Shown: positions 18,343-26,667 of the stretch, piece after piece
Layout of the letters: every line of letters begins with the position of its first letter
How positions within the stretch are numbered: position 1 is the first letter of the stretch
Assembly: GCF_018327705.1 (NCBI RefSeq)
Contig: NZ_BNEM01000001.1
Span: 1,116,001 to 1,180,000, forward strand
DNA length: 64,000 nt
Direction of reading: 5' to 3'
From: Catellatospora sp. TT07R-123
Lineage (GTDB): Bacteria; Actinomycetota; Actinomycetes; Mycobacteriales; Micromonosporaceae
Notes under the pieces: generated by a model
Seen by the model: the letters and a program-made list of their open reading frames with translations, nothing else
Database searches by the model: none
Told to the model about the DNA's origin: nothing
Program-made: the position numbers and the translations under genes

Positions 18343-19349
18343 GCGCTGACCTCCAGGGCCTCGCTGGTGACCGCGTCCAGCGGGGGCTCGCCGCGGACCA
18401 GTCGTTCCAGCTCGTCGAGGGCGTGCGCGCTCAGCCGGCGGGTCTCCGAGCCGAGCGAGCCCGCGATGTGCGGTGTGATCATGACGTTGGGCAGCTGCGA
18501 CAGCAACGACCCGGCGGGCAGCGGCTCGGGGTCGGTGACGTCGAGGATCGCGTTGAGCCGTCCGGTGGCGCACTCGCGCTCCAGGGCCGCGGTGTCGAGC
18601 ACGGCGCCGCGCGCGGTGTTGATGACCGTGGCGCCGTCGGGCAGCAGCGCGAGTTCGCGGGCGCCGATGGCGTGCCGGGTCTGCGGCAGCTCGGGCAGGT
18701 GCAGGGACACGATCGACGAGGCGGCGAGCAGCACGTCGAGGTCGACCAGGCGGGCGCCCGCGGCGGCGACGGCGGCGGGATCGCCGTACGGGTCGGTGAC
18801 CAGGACCTCGGCGGTGTCGAGGGCGCGCAGCCGGTCGACCACGCGGCGGCCGATCCGGGAGAAGCCGACGATGCCGATGGTGCGGCCGTGGTTGGACAGG
18901 TCCTCGCGGTGGTGCACGGCGTCCCAGTCGGCCGGGCGCAGCCGCGACTCGGCGGCCAGCACGTGGGCCTTCTTGCCCGCGAAGATGATCGCGGCGAGGG
19001 TGTACTCGGCGACGGGCGTGGCGTTGGCCGCCGCGGCGCTGGTGACCAGGATGCCGCGCCGCCACAGCTCGTCGGAGACCAGGTGCCGCACGCTGCCCGC
19101 GCAGTGCAGGACGGCGCGCAGCGCGGGGGCGGCCGCCAGGCGGGCCGGCGTCAGGGGCGGGCAGCCCCAGGAGGTGAGCAGCACCTCCGTCTCGGCCAGG
19201 CGGGCCCGGGTCTGCGGGGAGTCGATGTCGTCGGACCACACCGGGTCGCCGAGCTCGGCCAGCGACCGCAGCCGCTCCAGCTCCTGCGGACCGAACTGGA
19301 TCCGGAACGTCTCGGGCCGCATCACGAGCAGGGCCTGCGGACGGTACAT
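18339..19349 (-). CDS. D-2-hydroxyacid dehydrogenase, NAD(P)-dependent
   Basis: A 336-residue cytoplasmic enzyme of the D-isomer 2-hydroxyacid dehydrogenase family. The nucleotide-binding motif is GIVGFSRIGRRV (about residue 172). The catalytic triad is visible as Arg in INTARGAVLD, Glu in TDPEPLP and His in ITPHIAGS. It reduces a 2-oxoacid or oxidises a hydroxyacid, perhaps a sugar-acid intermediate of the pathway fed by this transporter (inference). It is the first gene of the minus-strand operon, directly behind the operator-rich region shared with the divergent regulator gene. It is coupled to the next ORF by an ATGA overlap. Confidence 0.9.
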   Translation of the reverse strand: MYRPQALLVMRPETFRIQFGPQELERLRSLAELGDPVWSDDIDSPQTRARLAETEVLLTSWGCPPLTPARLAAAPALRAVLHCAGSVRHLVSDELWRRGILVTSAAAANATPVAEYTLAAIIFAGKKAHVLAAESRLRPADWDAVHHREDLSNHGRTIGIVGFSRIGRRVVDRLRALDTAEVLVTDPYGDPAAVAAAGARLVDLDVLLAASSIVSLHLPELPQTRHAIGARELALLPDGATVINTARGAVLDTAALERECATGRLNAILDVTDPEPLPAGSLLSQLPNVMITPHIAGSLGSETRRLSAHALDELERLVRGEPPLDAVTSEALEVSA

Positions 19350-19383
19350 GCGGGGCTGCCCTCCCGTTCGTTGTCTTGCTGAT

Positions 19384-19520
19384 ATGTTCGTTTCTGTTCT
19401 TTCGAACAGGGCGCAGAGAGTAGAACAGGCGACAGAACGGCACGACAAGGCTCCGTTACCGAGCTGTAATATGAACCGTCGCCCACCAGGCCTTATCTTT
19501 GTGTACGAAAATGTTCGTTT
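19384..19520. promoter_or_regulatory. Operator region of the sugar locus
   Basis: In the divergent gap 19350-19610 the decamer ATGTTCGTTT occurs twice in the same orientation (19384-19393 and 19511-19520). A perfect inverted repeat, CTGTTC-TTTC-GAACAG, lies at 19394-19409 right next to the first copy. The repeated GTTCG/CGAAC half-sites are good candidates for binding the adjacent DeoR/LacI-type regulator. The sequence here is also less GC-rich than its surroundings. Confidence 0.6.
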
Positions 19521-19610
19521 GACGGCCGAGGCTGCGCCGCCCTCCGGGTCCGGCGAACCGCCCGTGCACAATCGAGCCCGACGCGCGAACACCACCGTGG
19601 AGGCACATCC

Positions 19611-20750
19611 GTGACGTTGTCCGAGCCCGCGCTGCTGCCCGCCCAGCGCCGCGAGCGGCTGTTGGCCGACCTGCGCACCCACGGGACGCTGCGGGTCAGC
19701 GAGATCGCCCGCGCCCTGGGCGTCACCACGGTCACCGTGCGCCGCGACCTCGCCCAGCTCGCCGACGAGGGCGCCATCGAGCGCGTCCACGGCGGCATCC
19801 GGCTGCCGCGCGGCGCTGACACCCCGCCGCCGCTGCCCGCCGCCGTGGAGGACCCGGGCCGCCCGGCCGGCGGCGACGAGGCGACCCGGCCCGCCGTCGG
19901 CATGGTCGTGCCGTCGCTGGACTACTACTGGCCGGAGATCATCCGCGGGGCCCGCGACGCCGCCCCCGACGCGGGCGTACGGGTGGTGCTGCGCGGCTCC
20001 TCCTACGACGACGTCGCCGACGTGCGCCGCCAGGCGTCCTGGCTGCTGGAGACGGTCGGGGTCGAGGGCCTGCTGATCGCCCCGCCGACCGTCGGCGACG
20101 AGGCCGCGGCCCTGATCTCCTGGCTGGCGGGGCTCGCGGTCCCGGTCGTGTTCGTCGAGCGGACCGCCACGGTCGGCCCGTACCAGGAGCACGTCGAATC
20201 CGTCTCCACCGACCACGCGTTCGGGGCGAGCCTCGCGGTGCGGCACCTGGCCGCCGAGGGCCACCGCCGGGTCGGGTTCCTGGCCTCGGCCAGCAGCCCG
20301 ACGACCGCCGCGGTGCGGCGCGGGTGGCGGCGCACCTGCACCGACCTGGGCCTGGACCTCGACGGAACCCCGGAGGTCATCTCCTCCGACCATCGCGAAC
20401 CGGGCTGGGGCGACGACGTCGACCGCGCGATCGACGCGTGCGCCGCGACCGCGACGACCGCGCTGCTGGTGCACTCCGACCGCGAGGCGATCTCGCTGAT
20501 CGCCCGGTGCGAGGAGCGCGGCATCCGGATCCCGCGCGACCTGGCCGTCGTCGCGTACGACGACGAGGTCGCGGGCCTGGCCAACCCCGCGCTGAGCGCG
20601 ATCCGCCCGGCCAAGTACACCATCGGCGAGACCGCGATGGAGCTGCTGTCCAAGCGCATCCAGGGCGGCGCGGACCGGCCCGTGCACCGGGTGCGGATCA
20701 GCCCGCAGCTCATCGTGCGCGACACGAGCCGGGTGCCCGGACCGCGCTGA
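19611..20750 (+). CDS. Transcriptional regulator: DeoR-type HTH with LacI-type sugar-sensing domain
   Basis: A 379-residue protein starting at GTG 19611. The N-terminus (residues 12-65) is a DeoR-type winged helix: RRERLLADLRTHGTLRVSEI, then LGVTTVTVRRDLAQLADEG, then VHGGI. From about residue 100 the sequence is a LacI/PurR-type periplasmic-binding-like sensor: GMVVPSLDYYWPEIIRGA, EGLLIAPPT, VSTDHAFGASLAVRHLAAEG, VAYDDEVAGLANPALSAIRP. It is transcribed away from the sugar operon across a region with inverted repeats, so it most likely represses that operon until an inducer sugar binds (inference). Confidence 0.9.
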   Translation: MTLSEPALLPAQRRERLLADLRTHGTLRVSEIARALGVTTVTVRRDLAQLADEGAIERVHGGIRLPRGADTPPPLPAAVEDPGRPAGGDEATRPAVGMVVPSLDYYWPEIIRGARDAAPDAGVRVVLRGSSYDDVADVRRQASWLLETVGVEGLLIAPPTVGDEAAALISWLAGLAVPVVFVERTATVGPYQEHVESVSTDHAFGASLAVRHLAAEGHRRVGFLASASSPTTAAVRRGWRRTCTDLGLDLDGTPEVISSDHREPGWGDDVDRAIDACAATATTALLVHSDREAISLIARCEERGIRIPRDLAVVAYDDEVAGLANPALSAIRPAKYTIGETAMELLSKRIQGGADRPVHRVRISPQLIVRDTSRVPGPR

Positions 20751-20888
20751 CCCGTACCTGCCGCGGCAGCTCCCGGTGGTCCTGCGCACGACCGCGACGC
20801 CGCCGGCTCGCCCGCAACCGCGACGCCCCGCAAGAGCTGCGCGACTACGCCTCGTCCGCCCGCGCCGGGCAGGTCATGTAGGCAGGTA

Positions 20889-21797
20889 TCACCGCGTCGC
20901 GGCGTCGGCGAGCACCGCCTCCAGCCTGGCCAGGCACTCGGCGACGAACTCCGGGTACGTGTCGCGGTAGTAGGCGACGCCGCTGACGCCGACCGCGACC
21001 GCCCACGCGCGGGCGCGCAGCCAGGTCGGCTCGTCGAGGCCGACCTCGGCCCAGTACGCCTGGCGCGCCAGCGGCGGCAGGTCCCAGACGGTCGAGTGCT
21101 CCGCGTCCGGCCAGCCCACCGACAGCGCCCCGAAGTCGATGACCGCCCCCAGCCCGCCGCCCGCCGCCAGCAGGTTGGCGGGCCGCAGGTCGCCGTGCAG
21201 CCATACGTGCGGCCCGGCCGGTTCAGGCAGGGCGAGCGCGTCGCGCCACAGCCGGTGCAGAGCCGCGACGTCGAGGCCGAGGTCGTCGAAGGCCAGGCAT
21301 TCGGCGAAGTACTCGCTGATCCAGCCGTCGCTGGCGGACAGACTGCCGCCCCGGTACCAGCTGAGGTCGCCGGTGCGGGTGGCGCCCATCAGGTCGATGC
21401 CGTGCAGGTCGCGGACGAAGGCGGCCAGGTCGGTGCCGAACGCGGCCCAGTCGGTGACGGTGTCCGGCCGGACCGGCTCGCCGTCGATCCAGCGGTAGAC
21501 CGACCAGGGCAACGGGAACTCCGCGGTGGGCGCCCCGGCGTGGACCGGCTCCGGGACCGGGCGGCTCAGCAGCGGCGCGAGCCGGGGCAGCCACTGTTGC
21601 TCCTTGCGCAGCGACCGCGCCTTGTCGGGCGTACGCGGCACCCGCACCAGCAGCTCACCGCCCAGCCGGAACATGGTGTTGTCCGTGCCCGCCCCGGCCC
21701 GTGCCAGCGGCAGGCCGGACAGGTGCGGGCACTGCGCGGCCAGCAGCGACCGCACCACGGTCTCGTCGACCGGCACCTCGTCCTCGTGCAGCTTCAC
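20889..21797 (-). CDS. Aminoglycoside phosphotransferase/choline-kinase-like protein
   Basis: A 302-residue protein of the APH kinase fold. The catalytic loop is VWLHGDLRPANLL, and the metal-binding DFG-equivalent is VIDFGALSVGWPDAE. RVPRTPDKARSLRKEQQWLP supplies the N-lobe Lys and Glu region. It transfers phosphate from ATP to an unknown small molecule; most chromosomal members are not proven resistance genes. GTG 21797 is preferred because a GAGAGGG ribosome site lies about 11 bases upstream; a longer in-frame start at 21851 exists. It follows the HTH gene on the same strand. Confidence 0.85.
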   Translation of the reverse strand: MKLHEDEVPVDETVVRSLLAAQCPHLSGLPLARAGAGTDNTMFRLGGELLVRVPRTPDKARSLRKEQQWLPRLAPLLSRPVPEPVHAGAPTAEFPLPWSVYRWIDGEPVRPDTVTDWAAFGTDLAAFVRDLHGIDLMGATRTGDLSWYRGGSLSASDGWISEYFAECLAFDDLGLDVAALHRLWRDALALPEPAGPHVWLHGDLRPANLLAAGGGLGAVIDFGALSVGWPDAEHSTVWDLPPLARQAYWAEVGLDEPTWLRARAWAVAVGVSGVAYYRDTYPEFVAECLARLEAVLADAATR

Positions 21798-21852
21798 GCC
21801 GGCATTCTGCCCTCTCGTTGACGGCCGGGCCAGCGGATGCATCCCCGGCATG

Positions 21853-22341
21853 TCACTGGCTGCCGCCCGCGCCCGGCCGCCTGCTCTGGCGCGGCCGCGG
21901 ATGTCGGCGCAGGAAAGCGGTGGCCCGAGCCCGGTCGTCGGGGCTGCCGCCGTGCTCGTAGATGCGCCGTGCCTTGCCGTGCGCGTGCGCCAGGTCCGCC
22001 AGCAGTAGCTTCTCCGTCTGCGCGGCGCCGACGCGGTTCTGGTATCGCTGGTGGACCGTCTGCTTGGAACGGCCCAGGCGCCCGGCGATCTGGGCCCAGG
22101 ACGCCCCCCGCCGGTACGCCTCGGTGATGAGCAGCAGCGCGTCGTCCTCCATCGCCCGCATCGCGGCGTCGAGTCCTTCCAGGACGTCCAGCACGGCGTT
22201 CGTGCGCGCCAGCGGCCGGGCGTGCGCGGCCGTCGCGGGCAGCAGCAGGCGGCGAAGGCCTGCGCGGGGCTCGGGAACCCAGTCCCAGGCGACGAATGAC
22301 GGTGACAGATAGGGCCAGCGGGGGTCTTCTCCCTGATTCAC
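21853..22341 (-). CDS. Helix-turn-helix DNA-binding protein
   Basis: About 162 residues from GTG 22341; the start is uncertain, because the frame is open to 22626. The central part reads EDDALLLITEAYRRGASWAQ, then IAGRLGRSKQTVHQRYQNRV. This is a sigma-70 region-4/MarR-style helix-turn-helix common in small actinobacterial proteins. The C-terminus is Arg/Pro-rich. An ATG at 22419 would place the palindrome at 22392-22417 inside the coding sequence, so the shorter start is favoured. It is divergent from the two unknown genes that follow and is the natural candidate for binding the palindrome. Confidence 0.7.
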   Translation of the reverse strand: MNQGEDPRWPYLSPSFVAWDWVPEPRAGLRRLLLPATAAHARPLARTNAVLDVLEGLDAAMRAMEDDALLLITEAYRRGASWAQIAGRLGRSKQTVHQRYQNRVGAAQTEKLLLADLAHAHGKARRIYEHGGSPDDRARATAFLRRHPRPRQSRRPGAGGSQ

Positions 22342-22391
22342 GGCTATCCATCCTGGCAGAGTGCGTGCAATTTGATGGTGATTTTTACTTC

Positions 22392-22417
22392 GATTCGTCA
22401 GGAAATCCTGACGAATC
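22392..22417. promoter_or_regulatory. Perfect 12+12 palindrome in divergent gap
   Basis: GATTCGTCAGGA (22392-22403), AA, then TCCTGACGAATC (22406-22417): a flawless inverted repeat in an AT-richer stretch of the 323-bp gap 22342-22664. This is a classic dimer operator, and the divergent HTH protein is the obvious ligand. The rest of the gap holds no gene that I can support; it ends in the strong ribosome site AAAAGGAG of the next gene. Confidence 0.75.
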
Positions 22418-22664
22418 ATGCCGTCTCCGTCACCGCCGATCCCGGCGGAACCTAGGTTCGATCTCAAGGAAAGGCAACGGAAACGGCCTTTCCACAACAG
22501 AGGGAGACCGAGCGAAAAGGAGGGTCCGGTGGAGTCCGTGACATTGGCGAGGGATAGAAGAATTTCTGCCGGTACACACCACCAAGCAGTGCCTTCGGCC
22601 GTCATGAATCGTGTCGGCCGCCTCATTCACAGGCTCGTGGAGCCACGCGTAAAAGGAGCACGAA

Positions 22665-23282
22665 ATGACGACCTACCAGCTTTCCATCGATTTCGACAGC
22701 GATGGCCTGACCACCCTCCAGGCCGCCGACCAGTTCGTGACGATCGTCAAGACGATCCCCCGCAGCAAGTCGCTGTCGTGGATCACCTTCAGTCCGATGC
22801 GGAGCAACACGATCACCTGGACGGAGTCGTACTCGGTCTACGCCTCGACCACGCAGATCCAGGAGGGCGCGCTGATCGAGACCATGTCCACCCAGGCCGC
22901 CGCTGCCGGGAGCACCTACGAGCTGTTCGGCGGGCAGTTCGGCCTCGCCGCGGCGAGCGCCGACCCGAACACCTACAGCGTGATCAACGGCGACATCAAC
23001 TGCAAGGTCAACGGTGTCCGGATGGTCACCAGCGGCCTCTACCAGAGCGCGACGGTCAACGGCACGCCCCACCAGGGCGCGATCAACGCCGTGGCCGTCC
23101 CGTACCTCGACACCGCCACCTTCATCCCGAAGGAAGTGGTGCAGGTGTTCGCGTCGAGCTACCACGACAACGGCCTGGTGATCAGCAAGGTGCAGAGCTC
23201 GGCGCTGGAGGTCGACCTGACCACCAAGACCGCGCAGTCGCTGCACTACAACGCCGCGATCAACCAGTTCGCGCTCGTGTAG
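22665..23282 (+). CDS. Hypothetical cytoplasmic protein, first gene of a two-gene cassette
   Basis: A 205-residue protein with an exceptionally good ribosome site (AAAAGGAG, 6 bases from ATG). There is no signal peptide and no membrane segment. The sequence is beta-rich, with many Thr, Ser, Tyr and Val: SLSWITFSPMRSNTITWTES, YSVYASTTQIQEG, TYELFGGQFGLA, VVQVFASSYHDNGLVIS. I recognise no family. The alternating polar/hydrophobic pattern suggests a soluble beta-sandwich that could oligomerise. It is divergent from the HTH gene. A strong hairpin separates it from the second gene of the cassette. Confidence 0.85.
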   Translation: MTTYQLSIDFDSDGLTTLQAADQFVTIVKTIPRSKSLSWITFSPMRSNTITWTESYSVYASTTQIQEGALIETMSTQAAAAGSTYELFGGQFGLAAASADPNTYSVINGDINCKVNGVRMVTSGLYQSATVNGTPHQGAINAVAVPYLDTATFIPKEVVQVFASSYHDNGLVISKVQSSALEVDLTTKTAQSLHYNAAINQFALV

Positions 23283-23301
23283 CGCGCGAACCTCAGCCGT
23301 C

Positions 23302-23341
23302 GGCGGCGGGCGCCGCGTCCCCGACCGCGGCGCCCGCCGCC
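23302..23341 (+). terminator. Hairpin between the two cassette genes
   Basis: Perfect 16-base GC arms (23302-23317 and 23326-23341) with loop TCCCCGAC lie 20 bases after the stop of the first gene. They probably reduce expression of the second gene relative to the first. Confidence 0.7.
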
Positions 23342-23414
23342 GGCATCCCGCCAGCACGACGACCTCATCACCGATCCAGCGGGCGGCACGCCGCCCGAGA
23401 TACGGAGCAATGCC

Positions 23415-23930
23415 ATGGAAATGCTGCTGCTGTGCCACGGAGTCCAGGACCCGGGCGGCCGGTTCACGGTCAACGAGGGCCAGACGCTGAAGTACCGGTG
23501 GAACTTCGGCACCAAGCTGTACCCCTTCGACGCGGCCCGGCTGGTCCAACTGCTGTACGACGACCCCGGCGTCTCCGACGAACGCATCCGGATGGAGATC
23601 GCCCAGTACAACCCGCCGCCGCCGGTGATCGGGCCGACGACGGCGGCGCCCAACATCCAGCTGGGCGGCGGGGACGACCCGCCGTGCTACTGGGTGAACA
23701 TCACCATGCAGACCTGGGCGCCGCTGGACGGCTCCTGGCGCTCGGACCTCGACTCGGTGCTCTCCGGCCTGGCCGGGGTTCCGCTGACGCTCAACCTGCT
23801 GTCGTGTTCGGAACTTCCGAAGATCGACCTCATGCAGCCGCACCTGGCCGACTTCGTCCAGCACGACAACTGGCAGTCGGTCGCACGCGGGGTCGCGCCG
23901 CCGGCCACCAGCGCGGCCGCGGCCCGATAG
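23415..23930 (+). CDS. Hypothetical protein, possible Stv-like domain
   Basis: A 171-residue protein that begins MEMLLLCHGVQDPGGRFTVN and continues EGQTLKYRWNFGTKLYPF. The short strand ending in CHG followed by a G-x-T-L strand is reminiscent of the putative adhesin Stv domain in actinobacterial proteins; this is a weak match from memory. The middle is Pro/Gly-rich (YNPPPPVIGPTT), and a second domain-like part reads PPCYWVNITMQTWAPLDGSW and LTLNLLSCSELPKID. There is no signal peptide. It lies 132 bp after the first cassette gene on the same strand and shares its regulatory region. Confidence 0.8.
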   Translation: MEMLLLCHGVQDPGGRFTVNEGQTLKYRWNFGTKLYPFDAARLVQLLYDDPGVSDERIRMEIAQYNPPPPVIGPTTAAPNIQLGGGDDPPCYWVNITMQTWAPLDGSWRSDLDSVLSGLAGVPLTLNLLSCSELPKIDLMQPHLADFVQHDNWQSVARGVAPPATSAAAAR

Positions 23931-23940
23931 GGCGGTAGCG

Positions 23941-23987
23941 GCGGGGCGTTCGCGGGCGGCAGGATCCACTGCCCGCGGACGCCCCGC
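23941..23987 (+). terminator. Hairpin terminator after the two-gene cassette
   Basis: 17-base arms (23941-23957 and 23971-23987), nearly perfect with one mismatch, begin 10 bases after the stop of the second cassette gene. Confidence 0.7.
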
Positions 23988-24021
23988 TCGGCTTAGGCCG
24001 CTCGGGCCCCCGAACCGGCTG

Positions 24022-24074
24022 AAACCTGCAACAAACCTGCAAACGCGAAGCCTTGTTCGAGGAAAGCGCTTTCC
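24022..24074. promoter_or_regulatory. Promoter region of pectate lyase with LacI-type operator
   Basis: GGAAAGCGCTTTCC at 24061-24074 is a perfect 14-bp palindrome with the central CG typical of LacI-family operators. Just upstream the decamer AAACCTGCAA is repeated directly (24022-24031 and 24033-24042), 11 bp apart. Together they suggest a catabolite- or inducer-controlled promoter for the secreted enzyme that follows. Confidence 0.7.
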
Positions 24075-24140
24075 ATACGCTGGCGTTGTTTCGCATACAT
24101 GTCGATCAATTTCGGCCCCGATATGGAGAGGCGAACGACC

Positions 24141-25946
24141 ATGCATCAGAAGACCCGGCACAAAGGACTGCTGGCCGCGGCGACCGGCGCGCTCACCGCG
24201 GCGGCCGCCGTCGTGCTCGCCCTGTCCTCCCCCGCCGCCGCCGCCGCGCCCCTGTTCGGCGACGACTTCAACGACGGCAACGCCACCGGCTGGACCACCT
24301 CCGGCGGCACCTGGTCGGTGGCCACCGACGGCACCCCCGCCTACCAGCAGGCCGGCACCAGCTCCGACGCCCGCGCCCGCGCCGGATCCACTGGCTGGAC
24401 CGACTACACGGTCACCGCGCGGGTCAAGCCGACCGCCGTCAACGGCAGCAACCGCTTCGTCGCCCTGCTCGCCCGCGTGCAGTCCGCGACCAGCTACTAC
24501 TACGTGGCGCTGCGCAGCAACAACACCGTCGAGCTGAAGAAGCTGGTCGGCGGTTCGTCCACGACCCTGGCCACCGGCAGCGCCACGTTCACCACCGGCA
24601 CCTGGTACACGCTGAGCCTGGAGGTCTCCGGCAGCACCCTGCGCGCCTCGGTCAACGGCGCCACCCCGCTGACCGCGACCGACACCCAGTTCGCCAGCGG
24701 CCAGGTCGGCGTGGCGACGTACTACGCCGGCGCCCGGTTCGACGACGTCGCCGTCACCGACGGGGCCGCGCCGTCCCCCAGCGCCTCGGCCAGCCCGTCG
24801 CGCAGCGCGTCCCCGAGCCCGTCGGCCAGCGCCTCGCCGAGCCCGTCGACCTCGCCGTCGTCCGGCACCGTCTATGTGTCGCCGACCGGCCGCGACAGCG
24901 CCGCCGGCACCCAGGCCGACCCCACCACGCTGCCGTCGGCGATCACCCGCGTCGCCGCGGGCGGCACCATCTACCTGCGCGGCGGCACCTACAACCTGTC
25001 CCAGACCGTCACCATCGCGCCCGGCAACAACGGCACCTCCGGCGCCCGCAAGAAGCTGTCGGCCTATCCCGGCGAGACGCCGGTGCTGAACTTCTCGGCC
25101 ATGCCCGAGGACCCGGCCAACCGCGGTCTGGCCGTCAACGGGTCGTACTGGCACGTCTTCGGCGTCGTCGTGGAGCGGGCCGGGGACAACGGCATCTTCG
25201 TCGGCGGCAGCCACAACATCATCGAGCGCACCGTGACCCGCTACAACCACGACACCGGGCTACAGCTGTCGCGAATCGCCTCCGACACCCCGCGCGCCCA
25301 GTGGCCGGCCGACAACCTGATCCTGAGCGCCGAGTCCCACGACAACGCCGACTCCGACGGTGAGGACGCCGACGGCTTCGCCGCCAAGCTCACCGTCGGT
25401 GCCGGCAACATCTTCCGGTACGCGGTGTCCCACAACAACATCGACGACGGCTGGGACCTCTACACCAAGCCCGACACCGGCGCGATCGACCCGGTGACCA
25501 TCGAGGACTCGCTGTCGTACGACAACGGGACCCTGAGCAACGGCGGCCAGGCCGGCGCGGGCGACCGCAACGGCTACAAGCTCGGCGGCGAGGACATCGG
25601 CGTCAACCACATCGTGCGGCGCAGCATCGCCTACCACAACGGCAAGCACGGCTTCACCTACAACAGCAACCCCGGCTCGATGACGATCACCAGCAACGTC
25701 AGCATCGACAACGCCGAGCGCAACTTCAACTTCGACGCCGGGACCTCGGTGTTCCGCAGCGACACGTCCTGCCGTTCGGGCAGCGGCACCAACGACCGGA
25801 TCATCGGCGACGCCGACAGCTCGAACCAGTTCTGGAGCGGCGCCAACGGCTCCCGGTGCTCGTCGTACACCGGTGCGCTGGGCTGGTCCTTCGCCGCCGA
25901 CGGCCACCTGGTGGTGACCTTCGGCGGCCGCGTGGTCACGCCGTGA
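24141..25946 (+). CDS. Secreted pectate lyase, PL9-like, with N-terminal jelly-roll domain
   Basis: A 601-residue protein starting at ATG 24141 after GAGAGGCG. The signal peptide ends near AAAAAAPL. An N-terminal jelly-roll (residues 33-200, FGDDFNDGNATGW to ARFDDVAVTDG) resembles LamG or DUF1080 carbohydrate-binding modules. A Ser/Pro/Ala/Arg linker (about 203-240) joins it to a right-handed beta-helix beginning YVSPTGRDSAAGTQADPT. The PL9 signature is present: DGFAAKLTVGAGNIFRYAVS, HNNIDDGWDLYTK and YKLGGEDIGVNHIVR, including the Asp and Lys residues expected for calcium-dependent elimination of polygalacturonate. It acts outside the cell on pectin and stands alone, ended by two strong hairpins. 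Confidence 0.9.
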   Translation: MHQKTRHKGLLAAATGALTAAAAVVLALSSPAAAAAPLFGDDFNDGNATGWTTSGGTWSVATDGTPAYQQAGTSSDARARAGSTGWTDYTVTARVKPTAVNGSNRFVALLARVQSATSYYYVALRSNNTVELKKLVGGSSTTLATGSATFTTGTWYTLSLEVSGSTLRASVNGATPLTATDTQFASGQVGVATYYAGARFDDVAVTDGAAPSPSASASPSRSASPSPSASASPSPSTSPSSGTVYVSPTGRDSAAGTQADPTTLPSAITRVAAGGTIYLRGGTYNLSQTVTIAPGNNGTSGARKKLSAYPGETPVLNFSAMPEDPANRGLAVNGSYWHVFGVVVERAGDNGIFVGGSHNIIERTVTRYNHDTGLQLSRIASDTPRAQWPADNLILSAESHDNADSDGEDADGFAAKLTVGAGNIFRYAVSHNNIDDGWDLYTKPDTGAIDPVTIEDSLSYDNGTLSNGGQAGAGDRNGYKLGGEDIGVNHIVRRSIAYHNGKHGFTYNSNPGSMTITSNVSIDNAERNFNFDAGTSVFRSDTSCRSGSGTNDRIIGDADSSNQFWSGANGSRCSSYTGALGWSFAADGHLVVTFGGRVVTP

Positions 25947-25951
25947 CCGGC

Positions 25952-26039
25952 GGGCCGGGCGCGCACCCCCACCGCCTCCGGTGCGCGCCCGGCCCGTGGG
26001 CCGTGCCCGGGTGGGGTCGTGTGTACGACCCCACCCGGG
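25952..26039. terminator. Twin bidirectional hairpin terminators
   Basis: Two adjacent perfect hairpins fill the 103-bp convergent gap. The first has 16-base arms (25952-25967 and 25980-25995). The second has 15-base arms (26006-26020 and 26025-26039) around GTGT. They terminate the pectate lyase gene on the plus strand and the sulfonate-type operon on the minus strand. Confidence 0.85.
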
Positions 26040-26049
26040 TGCGGCGCCG

Positions 26050-26667
26050 TCAGACCTGGCTGACGACGTCGTCGTAACCGAGCCGGGGCGGCCGCTCGCG
26101 CCCCGGGCCGGCCGCCGGATGGCCGATCAGCACCACCAGGAACGAGCGCAGCCGCCCGTCCGGGAAGAACGCCGCGTCGACCCCGGCCGGATCGAAGCCG
26201 CTCATCGGCCCGGCCGCCAGCCCCGCCGCGCGCACCGCGATGAGGAAGTACCCGGCCTGTAGCGCGGCGTTGAGCCGCGCGTGGTGCTCGCGCTGCGCCG
26301 GGTCGGCGAACCACTCGGCGGCCCGCGGCTCGTACGGGAACAGCTCCGGCAGCCGCTGCGGGAACCCGGTGTCGGCGGCCAGCACCGCCACCAGCGGCGC
26401 GGCCGCCGTCTTGGCCCGGTTGCCGCTGCTCAGGTGCGGCAGCAGCCGCTCGCGGGCCGCGGCCGAGCGGACCAGCACCACCCGCAGCGGCTGCGAGTTG
26501 AACGCGGTCGGCCCGTAGCGGGCCAGGTCGTGCACCAGCTGGATCTGCTCCTCGGTGACCGGTTCGGCCGCGAAGGCGTGCGCGGTGCGGGGCTGCCGGA
26601 ACAGCAGGTCCTGGAGTTGCTCCGGCAGCGCGGTGACGGGCGGCGCGGTCACGTTCGGCGCGGTCAC
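26050..26667 (-). CDS. Nitroreductase family protein (RutE/HadB-like)
   Basis: A 205-residue FMN-dependent oxidoreductase. The N-terminal arginines (FRQPRTAHAF), YGPTAFNSQPLRVVLVRS and the C-terminal GYDD motif (PPRLGYDDVV) match the malonic-semialdehyde-reductase/nitroreductase group. It starts at GTG 26667, overlapping the flavin reductase stop by 4 bp. It is the last gene of the six-gene operon and could reduce the aldehyde left after oxidative desulfonation (inference). Confidence 0.87.
   Translation of the reverse strand: MTAPNVTAPPVTALPEQLQDLLFRQPRTAHAFAAEPVTEEQIQLVHDLARYGPTAFNSQPLRVVLVRSAAARERLLPHLSSGNRAKTAAAPLVAVLAADTGFPQRLPELFPYEPRAAEWFADPAQREHHARLNAALQAGYFLIAVRAAGLAAGPMSGFDPAGVDAAFFPDGRLRSFLVVLIGHPAAGPGRERPPRLGYDDVVSQV

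Noticed and set aside
20889-21797. Aminoglycoside resistance gene
   Set aside because: The kinase fold is clear, but the sequence belongs to the broad APH/choline-kinase group without features of a named resistance enzyme. No resistance or mobile context is present.
24780-24870. Repeated SPSAS-coding DNA as a possible CRISPR or satellite array
   Set aside because: The repeats are in-frame Ser/Pro linker codons with varied units and no unique spacers. Similar stretches at 52605-52730 and 53840-53965 are linkers too.
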